From Nilaparvata lugens (lineage: Eukaryota > Arthropoda > Insecta > Hemiptera > Delphacidae), in the NCBI RefSeq assembly GCF_014356525.2, contig NC_052518.1, positions 8,787,021 to 8,851,020 on the forward strand: a stretch of 64,000 nucleotides of DNA, given 5' to 3'. Both the position numbers and the translations under genes were made by a program. Positions 42,466 through 53,287 of the stretch are shown one piece after another (the first letter of the stretch is position 1; the number at the start of each line of letters is the position of its first letter). Below the pieces are notes generated by a model. It was not told the origin of the DNA. It saw only the letters and a list, made by a program, of their open reading frames with translations, and made no database searches.

Positions 42466-43165
42466 TTGTTTATCCCCAACCAACTTGTCTTCTCTCTCTC
42501 ACTCTACTTCTTTATGCTGCTGAACAGTGTTCATCTCATCTTTTTCCTTTCTTCTATCCTTCTACATTACTTGCTATCACTGGTTCATTCGTCTTCCTCC
42601 TTCTACAAAGTTATTTCCTTGGTATTTCTTTCCATTGTTCTTCTTCTCCTCTTTTTCTCATTCTGCTTCTTCTTTTTCAATTCCTTCTGCTCCTTCATCT
42701 GTTTTTCCGTCTTCTCATTTACTTGCTCCTCTTTCATCTTCTTCTCCATCTACTCCTCCTTCTCCTCCTCATTTTCTTCCTTGTCCACTTCCTCCTTCTT
42801 CTCCTCTTTCTTCTCCTCCTTACCCTCCCTCTCCTCCGCCAGTATATATTGTAATCTACATAAATAAAGTACTCAATCAATCAATCAATCAATCCTCTCT
42901 CCCAGTTCTCCTTACCAACCATCACCCCCTCCTCCTTCTACGCCTCCTTCCACTCTATCTCCTCCTTCCCCTCTTTCTTCTCCTTCTCCTCCTCCCCATC
43001 CATCCCCCCTCCTCCTTGCTCTCCTCTTCTCTTCTCCATCTCCTCTTTCTCCTCCTTCCCCTCTTTCTTCTCCTTCTCCTCCTTCAATCGATCTCCCCCT
43101 CCTCCTTGCTCTCCTCTTTTCCTCTCCACCTCCTTCTTTTCCTCCTTCTTATCCTCCTCCTGCTT
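42466..43165 (+). repeat. Pyrimidine-rich (CTT/TCC) low-complexity tract
   Basis: Two blocks of irregular CTT/TCC repeats, 42466-42838 and 42894-43165, the second with a ~100-bp internal repeat (TCTTTCTTCTCCTTCTCCTC, then CCCCCTCCTCCTTGCTCTCC). All long open frames here, including a 217-codon plus frame and a Lys/Glu-rich minus frame, come from composition. Confidence 0.92.
42838..42893 (+). mobile_element. Tail-only copy of the SINE-like element
   Basis: CCAGTATATATTGTAATCTA, CATAAATAAAGTACTCAATC and a CAAT repeat: the last ~55 bp of the family at 34046, 52414 and 55562, in plus orientation. It splits the pyrimidine-rich tract. Confidence 0.85.
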
Positions 43166-43576
43166 CTGACATTCGTATAAATTTATTTTTTCATACAATT
43201 ACAAATCATATGAATATGATATGTACTGTATATATATATGCAAATTCCACCTTATAGTGGTGTATTGCCTTTGAATTTTGTTGAAATACATTTTAAAATT
43301 TATTTTCTTTTTTAGTTCGATACATAAGACTATAACCACAACATCGAATCGCATTTCAAAATTAATCTCACTTTCAATTTATAAAAATATATTTTGTCAT
43401 TTTAAGAAGACTTCTCCTATTTTAAACTTTGTAATTTAGTGAAACTTATTATATTGTAAGCTATTTTGTTCTATGGGCTGATAACCTCCATCACCCTTAA
43501 GAATTTGTCGCTCTCTCAGTAGTTGTAATAGAAATAGAAAATACATACGTGTATTAACAAAACCAAGTTACGAATC
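43166..43576. other. Unassigned AT-rich DNA
   Basis: No feature recognised. Confidence 0.45.
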
Positions 43577-43850
43577 AATCAATCAATTTTATTCAAATCA
43601 ACACTATACGATACACATAAAATAAATCAAAACACAACAAACACAATAAAAAATAAATTTCTAATAGAATACAAGAGCCTGCTTCATGGTGGGGTGTGCT
43701 GAAAAGAAAGAAAGGAGGAAAAATACCTAGCCAACTATGGTTTCCCATGTAATAGGCAAGTAGAGGGTACAAAAGTAAGGAATGAAGGGTGAAGAGGAGA
43801 AGAAAAGGGAGGAAGTATTGGAGAAGAAAGTAGGTAAAAAGATAAAAAAA
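43577..43850 (-). mobile_element. Probable LINE 3' end with ATTG-repeat tail
   Basis: Minus strand ends TGATTTGAATAAAATTGATT with an ATTG repeat; upstream are CACCCCACCATGAAGCAGGC and TTGGCTAGGTATTTTTCC. The AATAAA plus simple-repeat tail is the evidence; no coding part recognised. Confidence 0.45.
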
Positions 43851-44332
43851 TGTACAAAAATTGTAAGCGAGTCCAATTTCAACAAATGTACCTATCTGAA
43901 AAAATTGGCTTTGCAAACAGTAGTTTGAGCAGAAATCCCGAGATTCATACGTCGGTATGGAAGAAAAAGTTACTGTATGTCCAGGTTTTTATTTCTAGTT
44001 CAGTTTTTCTACTAATCTTAGAGTCTATGAGGAAGTGGTCCGGAATAAGGTTTATTAGTTTAGTTCAGGAACTACTGGCCTGCAATTGGATATTTCTACC
44101 TCGCAAATACACCAATAGTATTTACTATTAGTTTCTTCATTTCTCAACATCCTACTGACCCCCTATATTATAAGAAGTATATAAATTTGTAAATGATTTT
44201 CAAGCCGTAAGTTATGAATCTCCAATTTATTCTGTGCATTTCACAATGCAAAAAGAGTTCACACAACTTACTCATTACAGTAAGGACACACATCTAACAA
44301 CTAGTTGATAAAGCATGACTGCTGACAAATCT
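43851..44332. other. Unassigned DNA
   Basis: No feature recognised. Confidence 0.4.
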
Positions 44333-44575
44333 AAACTCCACCTACCTTTTCCTGATAAATTTTTAACAATAAATAATAGTAATACATCCATTTTCCAACT
44401 CCACTTCAGACTTTCACCGGTAGGGGGCAGTATCTACTGGTTGGAATATTGTATTCTCGATGAACACGTCTACTGACACTTGAAACTCCGCCTACTTTCT
44501 CCCGATTGGTCGACAATTCTCATTGCATCCATTTTCAACCAGTAGATAGCAGCAGGCGCTGAGTGAAAACCAGAA
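44333..44575 (+). repeat. Diverged ~145-bp direct repeat with GTAGGGGGCAG box
   Basis: AAACTCCACCTACC (44333) and GAAACTCCGCCTAC (44482), and CATCCATTTTC at 44388 and 44527, mark two diverged units. Unit 1 has ACCGGTAGGGGGCAGTATCT and unit 2 AACCAGTAGATAGCAGCAGG then CGCTG; both resemble CTCF-type sites, in opposite orientations. Regulatory meaning is speculative. Confidence 0.35.
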
Positions 44576-44728
44576 ATCTAAAATCTATCACAGATGAATG
44601 ACTCGATGGAAAACGTTCAGAATTTGAATATCGTTTAAGTTGGAAATAAATAGATGACCGGATGAATTAATCCATAGATTGGATGATCGAAGATGTGAGT
44701 AAATTGGAGTTTAGAATAGAATCATATT

Positions 44729-44952
44729 AGGCTAGGCGCACACCAGTTAGTCAAGACAAGACAAGACATGATGAGACACGTTTAGTCACAATACTTCACA
44801 TTGTTGCTTATGACGCAACTCACACTGATTAGTCATTGCAATTAGACATGTCTAATTAGACATGTCTTCATAAGCAACTATGTGAAGTATTGTGACTGAA
44901 CGTGTCTGATCATGTCTTGTATTGTCTTGACTAACTGGTGTGTGCCTAGCCT
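44729..44952. mobile_element. GGCTAGGCGCACACC palindromic MITE, copy 1
   Basis: Arms AGGCTAGGCGCACACCAGTT, GTCAAGACAAGACAAGACAT and CACGTTTAGTCACAATACTT are mirrored almost base for base by the right half. The centre has a doubled AATTAGACATGTCT. No coding. Copy 2: 59480-59690. Confidence 0.9.
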
Positions 44953-45139
44953 TAGTGTTTTTGTATGGATCAATCTTCTACAGTTTTTCACTTCAATACC
45001 AACATGCAGTCATGAGTTAAAATGTAGAAATAATTATTGCGTCTACTCAAAATACTGGAATGCTGTCGACTTTCGAGTGTAATAGAATCCATTTCAAACA
45101 AAAATAAAAATATCAAAGAAGGAAAGGTGAGTGATGACT

Positions 45140-45398
45140 GGCTGTATTTATGGCTAGATATTTATCTCGGGCCACTCCCGTGTTTCGGATGGACACGTTA
45201 AGTCGTGGGTCCCGGTTGGCTATATTTATGGCTAGATATTTATCTCGGGCCACTCCCGTGTTTTGGATGGACACGTTAAGTCGTGGGTCCCGGCTGCCTA
45301 AAAAGCAGTCGTTAGGTCATGTCAGAGGCCCAAATTAATCAGTTGCGACCTGAAAACTCTGACACCAGACCTGAGCCAGCCAGGTCACTCGATATTAC
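45140..45398 (+). mobile_element. RTE-like LINE/SINE 3' module with 79-bp internal tandem
   Basis: Two head-to-tail units (TTTATCTCGGGCCACTCCCG, TGGACACGTTAAGTCGTGGG) are followed once by AGTCGTTAGGTCATGTCAGA, TCAGTTGCGACCTGAAAACT, GACACCAGACCTGAGCCAGC and CACTCGATATTA. The last block recurs inverted at 26872-26938. The 62-codon open frame across it is the translated tandem and not a gene. Confidence 0.7.
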
Positions 45399-45559
45399 TA
45401 TGGCTGGCTATAAATTTCAGTTCATGATGTGTTGAAATTTCACTAATTAATTAGGAAATTAATATCTTCGATCAATCTTTCTTGGTCTTTCAATGTATAA
45501 GGGCATTTAAACTCCACTCAACGTTTGAAGTTTTCCTACAACAACTTTGCCATCCGGAT

Positions 45560-45662
45560 TGGTCTAGTATTCTGGAGCGTTATATGCTTCATTCTGCTTA
45601 CATCCTGGTTCGTGGGTTCGAATCCCACCGGTGTTATGGACGTTTGATCAACTCAAAAGTCA
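45560..45662 (+). mobile_element. tRNA-derived SINE head
   Basis: GGTCTAGTATTCTGGAGCG is box-A-like and GGTTCGTGGGTTCGAATCCC contains a good box B (GGTTCGAATCC). It continues into TTATGGACGTTTGATCAACT, matching the body of the SINE at 58486-58710. The 3' part is missing. Confidence 0.65.
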
Positions 45663-45916
45663 CTCCTCCAATCACCCACATCCAAGCAAAATTCTTATAT
45701 AGGTAGGCATCAAACGCAATAAAAAGTATTTTCCAGCTATTCCCCAGGGTTGAAACAGAATATAAATAAAACCTTGCTCTTGATAGAATGCTACTTTTTG
45801 ACAGAGTTTTTGATTTTACAGAGATAGTTCAGTTCAGACACCAAGTTATAAAGTAGTGTCAATATGATCTGAAATAATGTGAAGCAACTAATTTCACTGG
45901 CAATGATGAAATCTAA

Positions 45917-46053
45917 TGCCCGGTTGCACAATTGCCGGTTAAATTTTAACCGTGATTAATTTCATGAGAAGCGTTTTTTGAAAAAAAACGGCTTCTCTGG
46001 TTCTCGTGGAATTAATCTCGGTTAAATTTTAACCAGCTGTTGTGCAACCGGCA
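45917..46053. mobile_element. GCCCGGTTGCACAA palindromic MITE, copy 1
   Basis: TGCCCGGTTGCACAATTGCC, GGTTAAATTTTAACCGTGAT at the left; mirrored at the right by TTAAATTTTAACCAGCTGTT and GTGCAACCGGCA. The centre AAGCGTTTTTTGAAAAAAAA is AT-rich. Copy 2: 48681-48795. Confidence 0.88.
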
Positions 46054-46494
46054 CTTACATTAATGCTAAGCAACAGATCTTGTATAAAATTACTCCTAAT
46101 TTTGTTGAATAAATAACACTTTCTATTAAAATGAGAGGCATATATGAGTCAACGTTCACGTAGTACAAGAGCATAGTAACCATGTAAATTTTTCTGTACC
46201 ATGTGTTCGCTGGTGTGGCCTGATCACTATTCACAAGCAGTGATCTTATCATTATTGATAAAGCAATCATCTTGGTGGATAGATTGTTGTTCCTATAAAA
46301 CGATATCTCATAGATAGAGTTTCAAAAGTTCAGTAAGTTGAATTTTAGCTCCCATCTTTAGAAGCTGAACATTTATTGCTACAGTTTTTCATCTGAAATC
46401 CGAACCCTCCAAACTCAACGTTTTAATAATATTATCCTCAGAACTGGCTTCTTCCACTTACTCATGTATAGTTGTGTTGATTTGAACACCATAC
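46054..46494. other. Unassigned DNA
   Basis: No feature recognised. Confidence 0.4.
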
Positions 46495-46597
46495 CACGGA
46501 ATAAGGAAACCATTAGTTTCCTAATAGGAAACTAATTAAATTCCTTATAGTTTCCTAATAGGAAACCAAGAGAACATTAGTGTTCTCTACTCCGTGA
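46495..46597. mobile_element. 103-bp fold-back with CACGGARTA ends
   Basis: CACGGAATA at the left and TACTCCGTG at the right bracket nested smaller palindromes: TAGTTTCCTAATAGGAAACT twice and AGAACATTAGTGTTCT. It looks like a very small MITE. Confidence 0.55.
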
Positions 46598-46874
46598 CTA
46601 TACTGTACATTCGCTTTCTGAGCTGATAGTGGTTATAGTGAAATGGATTCCCACTTTTTCGACTGAGACCATTGTACAATGTAGTGTAAATTGTCAGCTA
46701 TCATATAAAAACAACTAATACAGGTAGCAGTGGCCACACAGCTCATTAATGGAGTTCTTGAAAAGTTGTATTTTGAGAGAGGTCAGGTCTGAATAGAGTG
46801 AAATCCATTGTATACTAACGGTACACTGGGTCTGACGAGGTTTAAAACATTTTAACATTTTACAGTACATAAAG

Positions 46875-47232
46875 TAATTATTATTAAACGGAAATCCAAA
46901 TTAAATGATGTAATTCACCCCGAAGAATTCTGCTACTGCAAAAATATCGACAAGAGGGTAAAGAGCTAGATGGAAATTCGATGACCCCGAAGAATTCTGC
47001 TACTGCAAAAATATCGACAAGAGGGTAAACAGCTAGATGGAAATTCGATGAGCGCTACTATTCAAAAATTATTTGTCAGCCCTGGAATCGAACCCAGTAC
47101 CTCCTAATTGCCGGTCAGGAATGCTTACCCTTACACCAAACTGACAATCTCTGGATAGCAGCGCTCATTTTATACGAAGCCATAGCGGCAGAATTACAGA
47201 ATATAATTTGGATTTTCGTTTAATAATAATTA
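46875..47232 (-). mobile_element. TIR element enclosing a tRNA-Ala-like sequence
   Basis: The 29-bp ends TAATTATTATTAAACG(G/A)AAATCC and complement match at 28 of 29 positions, with weaker pairing for another ~15 bp inside (TGTAATTC). Between them lie a 67-bp perfect or near-perfect tandem pair (46917-47050, ACCCCGAAGAATTCTGCTAC) and a minus-strand tRNA-like fold (47075-47145). A TIR element with a SINE-type head is an unusual combination. Confidence 0.7.
47075..47145 (-). tRNA. tRNA-Ala(GGC)-like sequence, SINE head or pseudo-tRNA
   Basis: The minus-strand 71-mer folds as a cloverleaf: acceptor GTCAGTT with GGCTGAC (last two as G-T pairs), D stem GTGT/GCAT, a perfect anticodon stem CCTGA/TTAGG with loop CCGGCAA (GGC in the anticodon position, C instead of T at position 33), and T stem CTGGG/CCAGG with one mismatch and loop TTCGATT. 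One acceptor-side base is missing. This suggests a tRNA-derived transposon part and not a working tRNA gene. Confidence 0.55.
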
Positions 47233-47765
47233 TTAATTTATTAGCATTTGAATAATTGCAACATTTCAGTAATTTCCATCTGTAGTACATAAAGTTTTGG
47301 ATTTTTAAGTGATGATTCCAGCGATATTGTACTCCTATATTTCAAACTGTAGTTTCCTGGTTTGTTATGTTGTTCTTTCTTGTTATTCTATTTTTATCTT
47401 TTTATCTTGTTGTTCTAGTATTGTATTGCTATCGACGTGATAATAAACAATCTCGAGTGGACAATATTGTCCAAACTTCTCAACTTCATCAAATAAAATA
47501 TAAAAAAGTCCTATTCTATAACTTATCTTTATGAAGGTAGGTACCCTTTTTTAAATTAATAAAATAATAGATTAAAAATACAAGGATAGATATTAAAATA
47601 TAAGTAGCCCTGAATTCATACATTTTAAGTAGGTACCTTATTTTTTTGTACAATAATACTTTGTCATAATTTGGTAGAGAAGTAGTTTTGGACTGAGCGG
47701 CTCAGCCTGGTTTTCCCTCCCGATCACTGATGAATTATTTGTACTTGTAATAGCCTAATAAAAGA
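47233..47765. repeat. AGTACCCTTTT-type and related repeat pieces
   Basis: 47455-47520 repeats GTGGACAATATTGTCCAAAC and CTTCATCAAATAAAA of 40640-40699. 47535-47622 has GGTACCCTTTTTTAAATTAA and the inverted ATATAAGTAGCCCT of 40387-40440. 47690-47765 (CTCAGCCTGGTTTTCCCTCC) may be a decayed LINE 3' end. Confidence 0.45.
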
Positions 47766-48528
47766 GTAAAAATTTCCGATTATTGGACATGTTTTTCTCG
47801 GTGAACTGCTAATGATAAATGGTTTATCAGGTGGACTGACTTGGCTGCAACTTTTGTTCGTTTTGTTGTTTGGAGCAACTGGCTCCCAAATAAGGGGCCG
47901 GTCATCTTTTTTGTCAACACTCGCCTATTAATCTTGCTGCCTTTAAATTCATCCCACCGCGTAGTAAATCTGATCATGTATCGGGAGCCGTACACCACAG
48001 GAGCGGCCATCTTGAATCCTCCTCCAGAACAAATGATGGTGTCCTAGCTCATTATCCCTACTTCACCGTAATCCAGATAATCTGCCTTTAATAAAATGTT
48101 ATACCGGACTGGCATTCCGTTTAGAGTACAGTTCCTATATAATTATCTATTTCTCAACAGCACCGCCCGCATTATCTATAGTTACCATTATGTATCTTTA
48201 TACATATACATCCACTTCCATTCTTATCCAACTTATTTTTATACTTTTTTCCATGGACATGATTTATGCTGAAGTTTGTGAGCTTGGTAGACTCGCTTGT
48301 ACCTTCTAGCAAGTATTTGGGGGCGGTCCTCTCCTCTTGTCGTCTATCACTCGAAATTTTTTGCAGTTTTTCTGTTACAGCATCCAAAATAAAAACATGT
48401 CCTACTGACTTTTTGTTGTTTTCTCCCCTCCATTGTGTTTATGAGAGTGGAGTAATGAAAGTGAAAATGTACGATAACCATCAGTTGAATCTCTGAGTTC
48501 TTCCACACATTCCAATCGCCTTTTAGAG
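47766..48528. other. Unassigned DNA, possible exon remains
   Basis: Minus-strand frames at 48010-47780 and 48387-48172 (DAVTEKLQKISSDRRQEERT then APKYLLEGTSESTKL) have a more protein-like residue mix than elsewhere, but there is no domain, no clear splice site and overlapping frames are open on the plus strand. No function is proposed. Confidence 0.2.
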
Positions 48529-48680
48529 ACTTAGGCCCAAATTCACCAAAAACGAAAACTTGGTTTAAGCGGCAGTTGGTTCTAAGTCAAATGATTTTGA
48601 ATTGGTTTTGTAATATGATTTTTGTTTCAGTACCAACTGGCGCTCAAACCAAGTTTTTGTTATGGGAACTCGGTCCTTAG
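48529..48680. mobile_element. CTTAGGCCCAAATTC palindromic MITE
   Basis: The left arm ACTTAGGCCCAAATTCACCA, AAAACTTGGTTTAAGCGGCA is mirrored by a right arm reading, on the other strand, CTAAGGACCGAGTTCCCATA and AAAACTTGGTTTGAGCGCCA. It abuts the next MITE without a gap. Confidence 0.7.
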
Positions 48681-48795
48681 GCCCGGTTGCACAACAGCCG
48701 GTTAAATTTTAACCGTGATTAAATTCACGAGAATCAATCAACGAAGGCGTATTTGAAAAGACGGCTGTCTTTAACCGGCTGTTGTGCAACCGACA
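48681..48795. mobile_element. GCCCGGTTGCACAA palindromic MITE, copy 2
   Basis: GCCCGGTTGCACAACAGCCG, GTTAAATTTTAACCGTGATT at the left, complement TTTAACCGGCTGTTGTGCAA at the right. Same family as 45917-46053. Confidence 0.85.
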
Positions 48796-49271
48796 CGTAA
48801 AAGGTCAAACTATGATCAAGTTATAGTATAATCCTGAAATTTTCATCAATTTAAATTTCAAAAAGATGAAATATAGGTAACACTCCACCATAATTACTTC
48901 ACCAAATCGCTCTCAAAATTTTTTCATAGTTCAAGTCAAAGGTGCTCACCCCCCCCCTCCACAAGACGCGCGTCCTTGAAATCTCCCCCTAAAATTACAA
49001 AAACAAAATCAGCTGCTACACCCCCCTTGTATTGGAAACCAAAAAAAAGACGTCAAACGTTCTAAACAATGCTATCTTTTTGGGACCTCTCTAAAATTTG
49101 GTAGGCAGTCTACGTCCAAACCTCTCTCTGTGTGCACCCCTGATTTAAGTTCTACAAACTCCAAAATATACTTTAATCCATTGATAGGTAATTCTACTTG
49201 ATTGGAATGAAATTGACTTTGAATTCGATTGATTGAATAATATAATTGGACTGATTCTTTAATATGTTAGA
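48796..49271. other. Unassigned DNA with poly-C tracts
   Basis: Runs of C at 48950-48959 and 49020-49026. Similar C runs at 49706-49716 and 49752-49759 lie on the far side of the next MITE, with comparable flanks (GTGCTCACCCCC and ATGCTCAAACCCCC), suggesting a diverged repeat pair. Confidence 0.4.
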
Positions 49272-49529
49272 TTAACCCTTAGACCAGTTATAGAATAGAC
49301 ACGCTGGGAAGTCTAGCCTCTGAAGCCAACATCTACTGCCATATCACCATATCGTGACGTCATCATCGGATAGAAAATTTTTCTGCAGAGTTTGTTTACA
49401 TTGTTTTCTATCCGATGCTGACGTCACGATATTATGGTGATATGGCTATGGAGATGTTGGCTTCATCGACTTTCAGTATGAATATACAATGGGCCGTGTC
49501 TATTCTATAACACTGGTCTAAGGATCAAC
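49272..49529. mobile_element. CCTTAGACCAG palindromic MITE
   Basis: Left arm TTAACCCTTAGACCAGTTAT, AGAATAGACACG, GAAGCCAACATCT, CCATATCACCATATCGTGAC, GTCATCATCGGATAGAAAA; the right arm is its diverged complement. The right arm carries ~15 extra bases (TCATACTGAAAGTC). Non-coding. Confidence 0.85.
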
Positions 49530-50025
49530 CTATAAGTCTCTATCTCAACCAAAGATGGATTATTCCATTGGATTGGATACATAATTATAACGAAATACCA
49601 ATTTTGATTTTCATTCCACTTTATCTAATATAATTAAAAATATAAATGACCACATTCCACTGTTATTTAATACATTTGTTGCTTATTAGTCAGGGATGCT
49701 CAAACCCCCCCCCCCAACCAAAACTAGAACATGAAGCACCCCCGCATGAATCCCCCCCCTAATCTAGAAACCATTCAGCTTCCCGCCACAAGAATTTCAA
49801 GCACACAATCTGCGGTGTTCAATGAAATCATTATTTTAATGTTCCATGATTGAACAACCGTAGCGAGTTCCTACATTATTTGTCTTGAAGATCGAGTCGT
49901 TGTTCGTTTGTGGGTGTGTTATGTGTTTGTATGTTCAAGTATAACAATCAACTGCTTTCATCAATCAACTTTCAATTTTTAACACATTACTCTTCCGCAG
50001 AGTTGATTCTTGTATTACATATTTT
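49530..50025. other. Unassigned DNA with poly-C tracts
   Basis: See 48796-49271 for the C runs. No gene recognised. Confidence 0.4.
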
Positions 50026-50505
50026 TGTCATAGTCATTCAATTTCAACTGTTTTACATGCATGAAATCAAGCCAGTAAATAGCTGATTGTAGAACACATA
50101 AAAATATGATTCTCATTGCAGCATACTATACTGTAATAAATCATATGTTTTCTTTACAGTCGAGTATATTTCCTAGTTCCGAAGTAGGAACAGAAAAACT
50201 GCTACAAAAAACGCTTTTAGCACTCCGGTTGGAAGTTTTGTCAACTACAATCAAGAAATCCCTGATTTTGGAATTTGTAAACTAGGTTATATTTATAGTA
50301 ACTTTAACACAGGCAGGTAATGTTTTCTATTTCCCAATAATTCTTATTTAGATTATGACAAAAAACAGTGTACGTTACTTGGAAGTGAATGCCCTTTTGC
50401 AGGGCTCAAACTAAAATCTAATCTCGGTTAACGCCTCGACTAGAAACATCATTCTTGAACTGCAAATGGACCCTTCCCGTCCATGTCATGTAAAATACTA
50501 TTGCT
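50026..50505 (+). repeat. Dispersed ~500-bp repeat, copy 2
   Basis: Same-strand partner of 1674-2178, sharing the order of blocks from CATAGTCATTCAATTTCAAC to CATCATTCTTGAACTGCAAA. It lacks a few dozen bases around 50300 present in copy 1. Confidence 0.75.
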
Positions 50506-52249
50506 AATTACTCCAATTATCGTCATGGTGAAAGAAAACAAAATTGATACCACCGTACTGTTCCTCATCCACTGCGATAAACTGCAATAAATTTTTGAAT
50601 CTCTACTCTGAACTTGAAAGTACGCGCAGAGTCAATTATACGACTGTATGACGTATACAACACTGTATCAATAAACTTGACTCTGCAGCTTGTCTTGTTC
50701 TCAATGCTTTATCCAATAGAGTACCCCATGGAACAAGTTCTGTACTCCTAGTAAGAATTATATCAATTATACAGGAGAGATAGAAAGCAATAATAAAGGA
50801 TAGGTATTATTGCCACTATATACAGGAGAAGACAGTGTTATTGCAGTAAATAGTAGAAATTTAATTGCTATTATACTGGTGTGATATAATCGCCTACTGA
50901 CGGGCTGACACTTCTCTCATAGATATGTTTTCAATTTTTCCTCTTCCAGTGTAGTTTATTTTTTGCCCGAGTTTATTGTCTTGACAAATGAATTTCTCTC
51001 CTCTAAATAATAGCATTGAATCATCTTTGATAAGTTCGTATTTTTGTAACTATTCATGCCTCCGAGTTGTACTGATTAAATCAGTGAAGAATCACTAGAA
51101 AATAGCATATGGAAAATGCAGTTGAACTCTCATAAGTTTAGAAAAAGATACAAAATATCATCATACTGAATGATACTGCACGTCATATTTGTTGCGGATT
51201 ATATATCACGTGACAACATAATATACGAAATATAATACAGGGAGACTGTAATATTGGTGATAAGAGACACCTAATTGGTGTTTGTGCTGAAGGAATGATT
51301 TATAATAGAGACTATTTCCATCAGTAATAAATTAACACATTAAAATGTTACTGTTTTTTGTGTATAAATTACATGTTATTACAATAATTGTATTTGTAAA
51401 AGTTTGGAAAAGAAATAATAACTTCTGAAGTATTGTGGACATTACTAGTAATATGAATCGTGAATTGATTGTTCTCAGAGAACTTGATTGATTGGAAATT
51501 GTTAAAACAGAAGAAAAATATGATTCACTGAGTATCCAGGACAATAAATTACCCAGTTTGAAATGCATTCATCTATTGGGTGTAAGTGAGAAACACAATT
51601 ATATAACCCCATCATAAAATGAGAAAATAGAAGTAAATGAAGATACCAAATGAGTTGTCAGAATTAAAATGTGTGAACACTCTCATAGGATAACATCTAA
51701 TCGTACAGTTTTCTCTTTCTGCCCTGCATAGCAGGTATCCATTGTAAAGCAGACCATCAAAATCAATTTGATTCTGTAAATTTTGAGAGCAAAAGTAAAC
51801 AAACAGGTTAACTGATCTACCAAAAATATTGTTTTGGTTGCTATATATTGACATTTTTCAGTTTATCGTATTGATAGCTTGATACCTTGTGAGACCCGAC
51901 TCCCCGGTTTAGTCTATTGATTAGTTTATTCAACTAATGAAGCGAAAACAAAGATGTCTGTTAGTGAGATTCTCTATAGGAAGATAAATCAACAACAAAT
52001 CGATTTGTTGATTGAAAATAATTATCAAAATGATTAATCTGTTGATAGAAAATGATCATAATCATTGAGTTTTGTGAGAGAAGAAGGAGACAAAGTGATA
52101 AAACCCAATTTAGAAAGTGAGAGAATATAGTATTCTAGATGAGGATGCACATTGCGGGAAACTAGATTGAAAGACTGAATAAAACTACTACCACAAAATA
52201 GCCTCCACTGTACTACCAAAAAATTATAAGGTTCAACGCATTCTATAGA
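50506..52249. other. 1.7 kb of unassigned AT-rich DNA
   Basis: No gene or shared repeat recognised. Short open frames on the minus strand (51332-51568, 51612-51854) are composition-driven. Confidence 0.45.
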
Positions 52250-52345
52250 CATTAAGAGGATAGTTCGTAAAGCACGTTGAGAGAAACTGGATGATTGAAT
52301 AAATACTATCACATTATCATCTCCACTTGACATTAGTAGTTTATA
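52250..52345 (+). repeat. AAGAGGATAGTT repeat, copy 1
   Basis: TTAAGAGGATAGTTCGTAAA, GCACGTTGAGAGAAACTGGA, TGATTGAATAAATACTATCA recur at 54759-54850 with small indels. Confidence 0.65.
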
Positions 52346-52413
52346 AAAAAGTTTTATAACAAGGGTCTCTAACACACGAGTTAGATGTTGAGTTAAGCTA
52401 CTCAGAGAGAGAG

Positions 52414-52699
52414 AGATTGATTGATTGATTGAGTACTTTATTTATGTAGATTACAATATATACTGGCTTATACACTTATACCTATGCAATAGCTTACAAT
52501 ACAGCAAAATTATAGATGAATTTACATAATATAGACTAAGAAAATAATTATTGAACTGTATATGATATGAAAAAGCAATTTGTAATATAATAATTATATT
52601 GTTATGCATCTACATAAATTGGCGGAGCTTTGGACATATCAATGTCCATTCTTTGGAAAGAATATTAAAAATATCCTCCCCACTAACTCTCTACCAAAG
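52414..52699 (-). mobile_element. SINE-like element with CAAT-repeat tail, copy 2
   Basis: Same two ends as 34046-34343 and 55562-55861, nearly identical body (GGCGGAGCTTTGGACATATC, TGTCCATTCTTTGGAAAGAA on the plus strand). It sits next to an AG dinucleotide run. Confidence 0.8.
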
Positions 52700-53062
52700 A
52701 AAGAGAGTGAACAGTAGACTTGAAATACTGGAAGCAAGACAAATTGATAACTTGACGAATTGAAAACTTGAAGAATAAAAAACTTGACAAACTGAAAACA
52801 TGACGTACTGAGAACTTGATGAACCGAACACTTGAAGGATTGAAAAGCTGATAAACTGGAAACTTGATTGGGAAACTGGATTGGGAACTAGTCAAACTGA
52901 AAACTTGATTAACTGAGTATTTGATGAACTGAAAACTTTACGAACTAATAACTTGATGGACTAAACCCCTGAAGAATTGAAAGCTTGATAAACTGAGCTC
53001 TTGATGTATTGAAAACTTGTCAAACCGAATACTTTATTGAGTGAAAACTATATAAACTGAAA
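52700..53062 (+). repeat. ~18-bp minisatellite (AACTGAAAACTTGATG)
   Basis: About twenty diverged units of roughly 17-19 bp based on AACTGAAAACTTGATGA run from 52700 to 53062. A short related cluster (GAACTTGATGAACTGAAAAC) is at 58178-58260. Confidence 0.85.
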
Positions 53063-53287
53063 CATGCTCCCAGCATCAGAAACCGTGTTTTAATGTTGAT
53101 GCCACCAGCAGCATCGGAATCGGAAACCATTTTATAATGTCCAAGTCGTTAATGTACAGTTCTCATTAAAGTTTAGTTTTGAAAATCCATTGCGAAAACA
53201 CCTTTGTTAAGGGATTGATTGTGTTGTAATGTTTACATTATAACATAGTCATAGATACTAAAATTATATCTTAAAATTATACTATAA

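Noticed and set aside
42466..43165. Centromeric or telomeric repeat
   Set aside because: Irregular low complexity without a constant unit; no TTAGG arrays.
42527..43180. 217-codon open frame, Pro/Ser/Leu-rich
   Set aside because: It lies in pyrimidine-rich low-complexity DNA; several frames on both strands are open for the same reason.
45150..45338. 62-codon frame with an internal peptide repeat
   Set aside because: The repeat is the translated tandem of an RTE-like 3' module.
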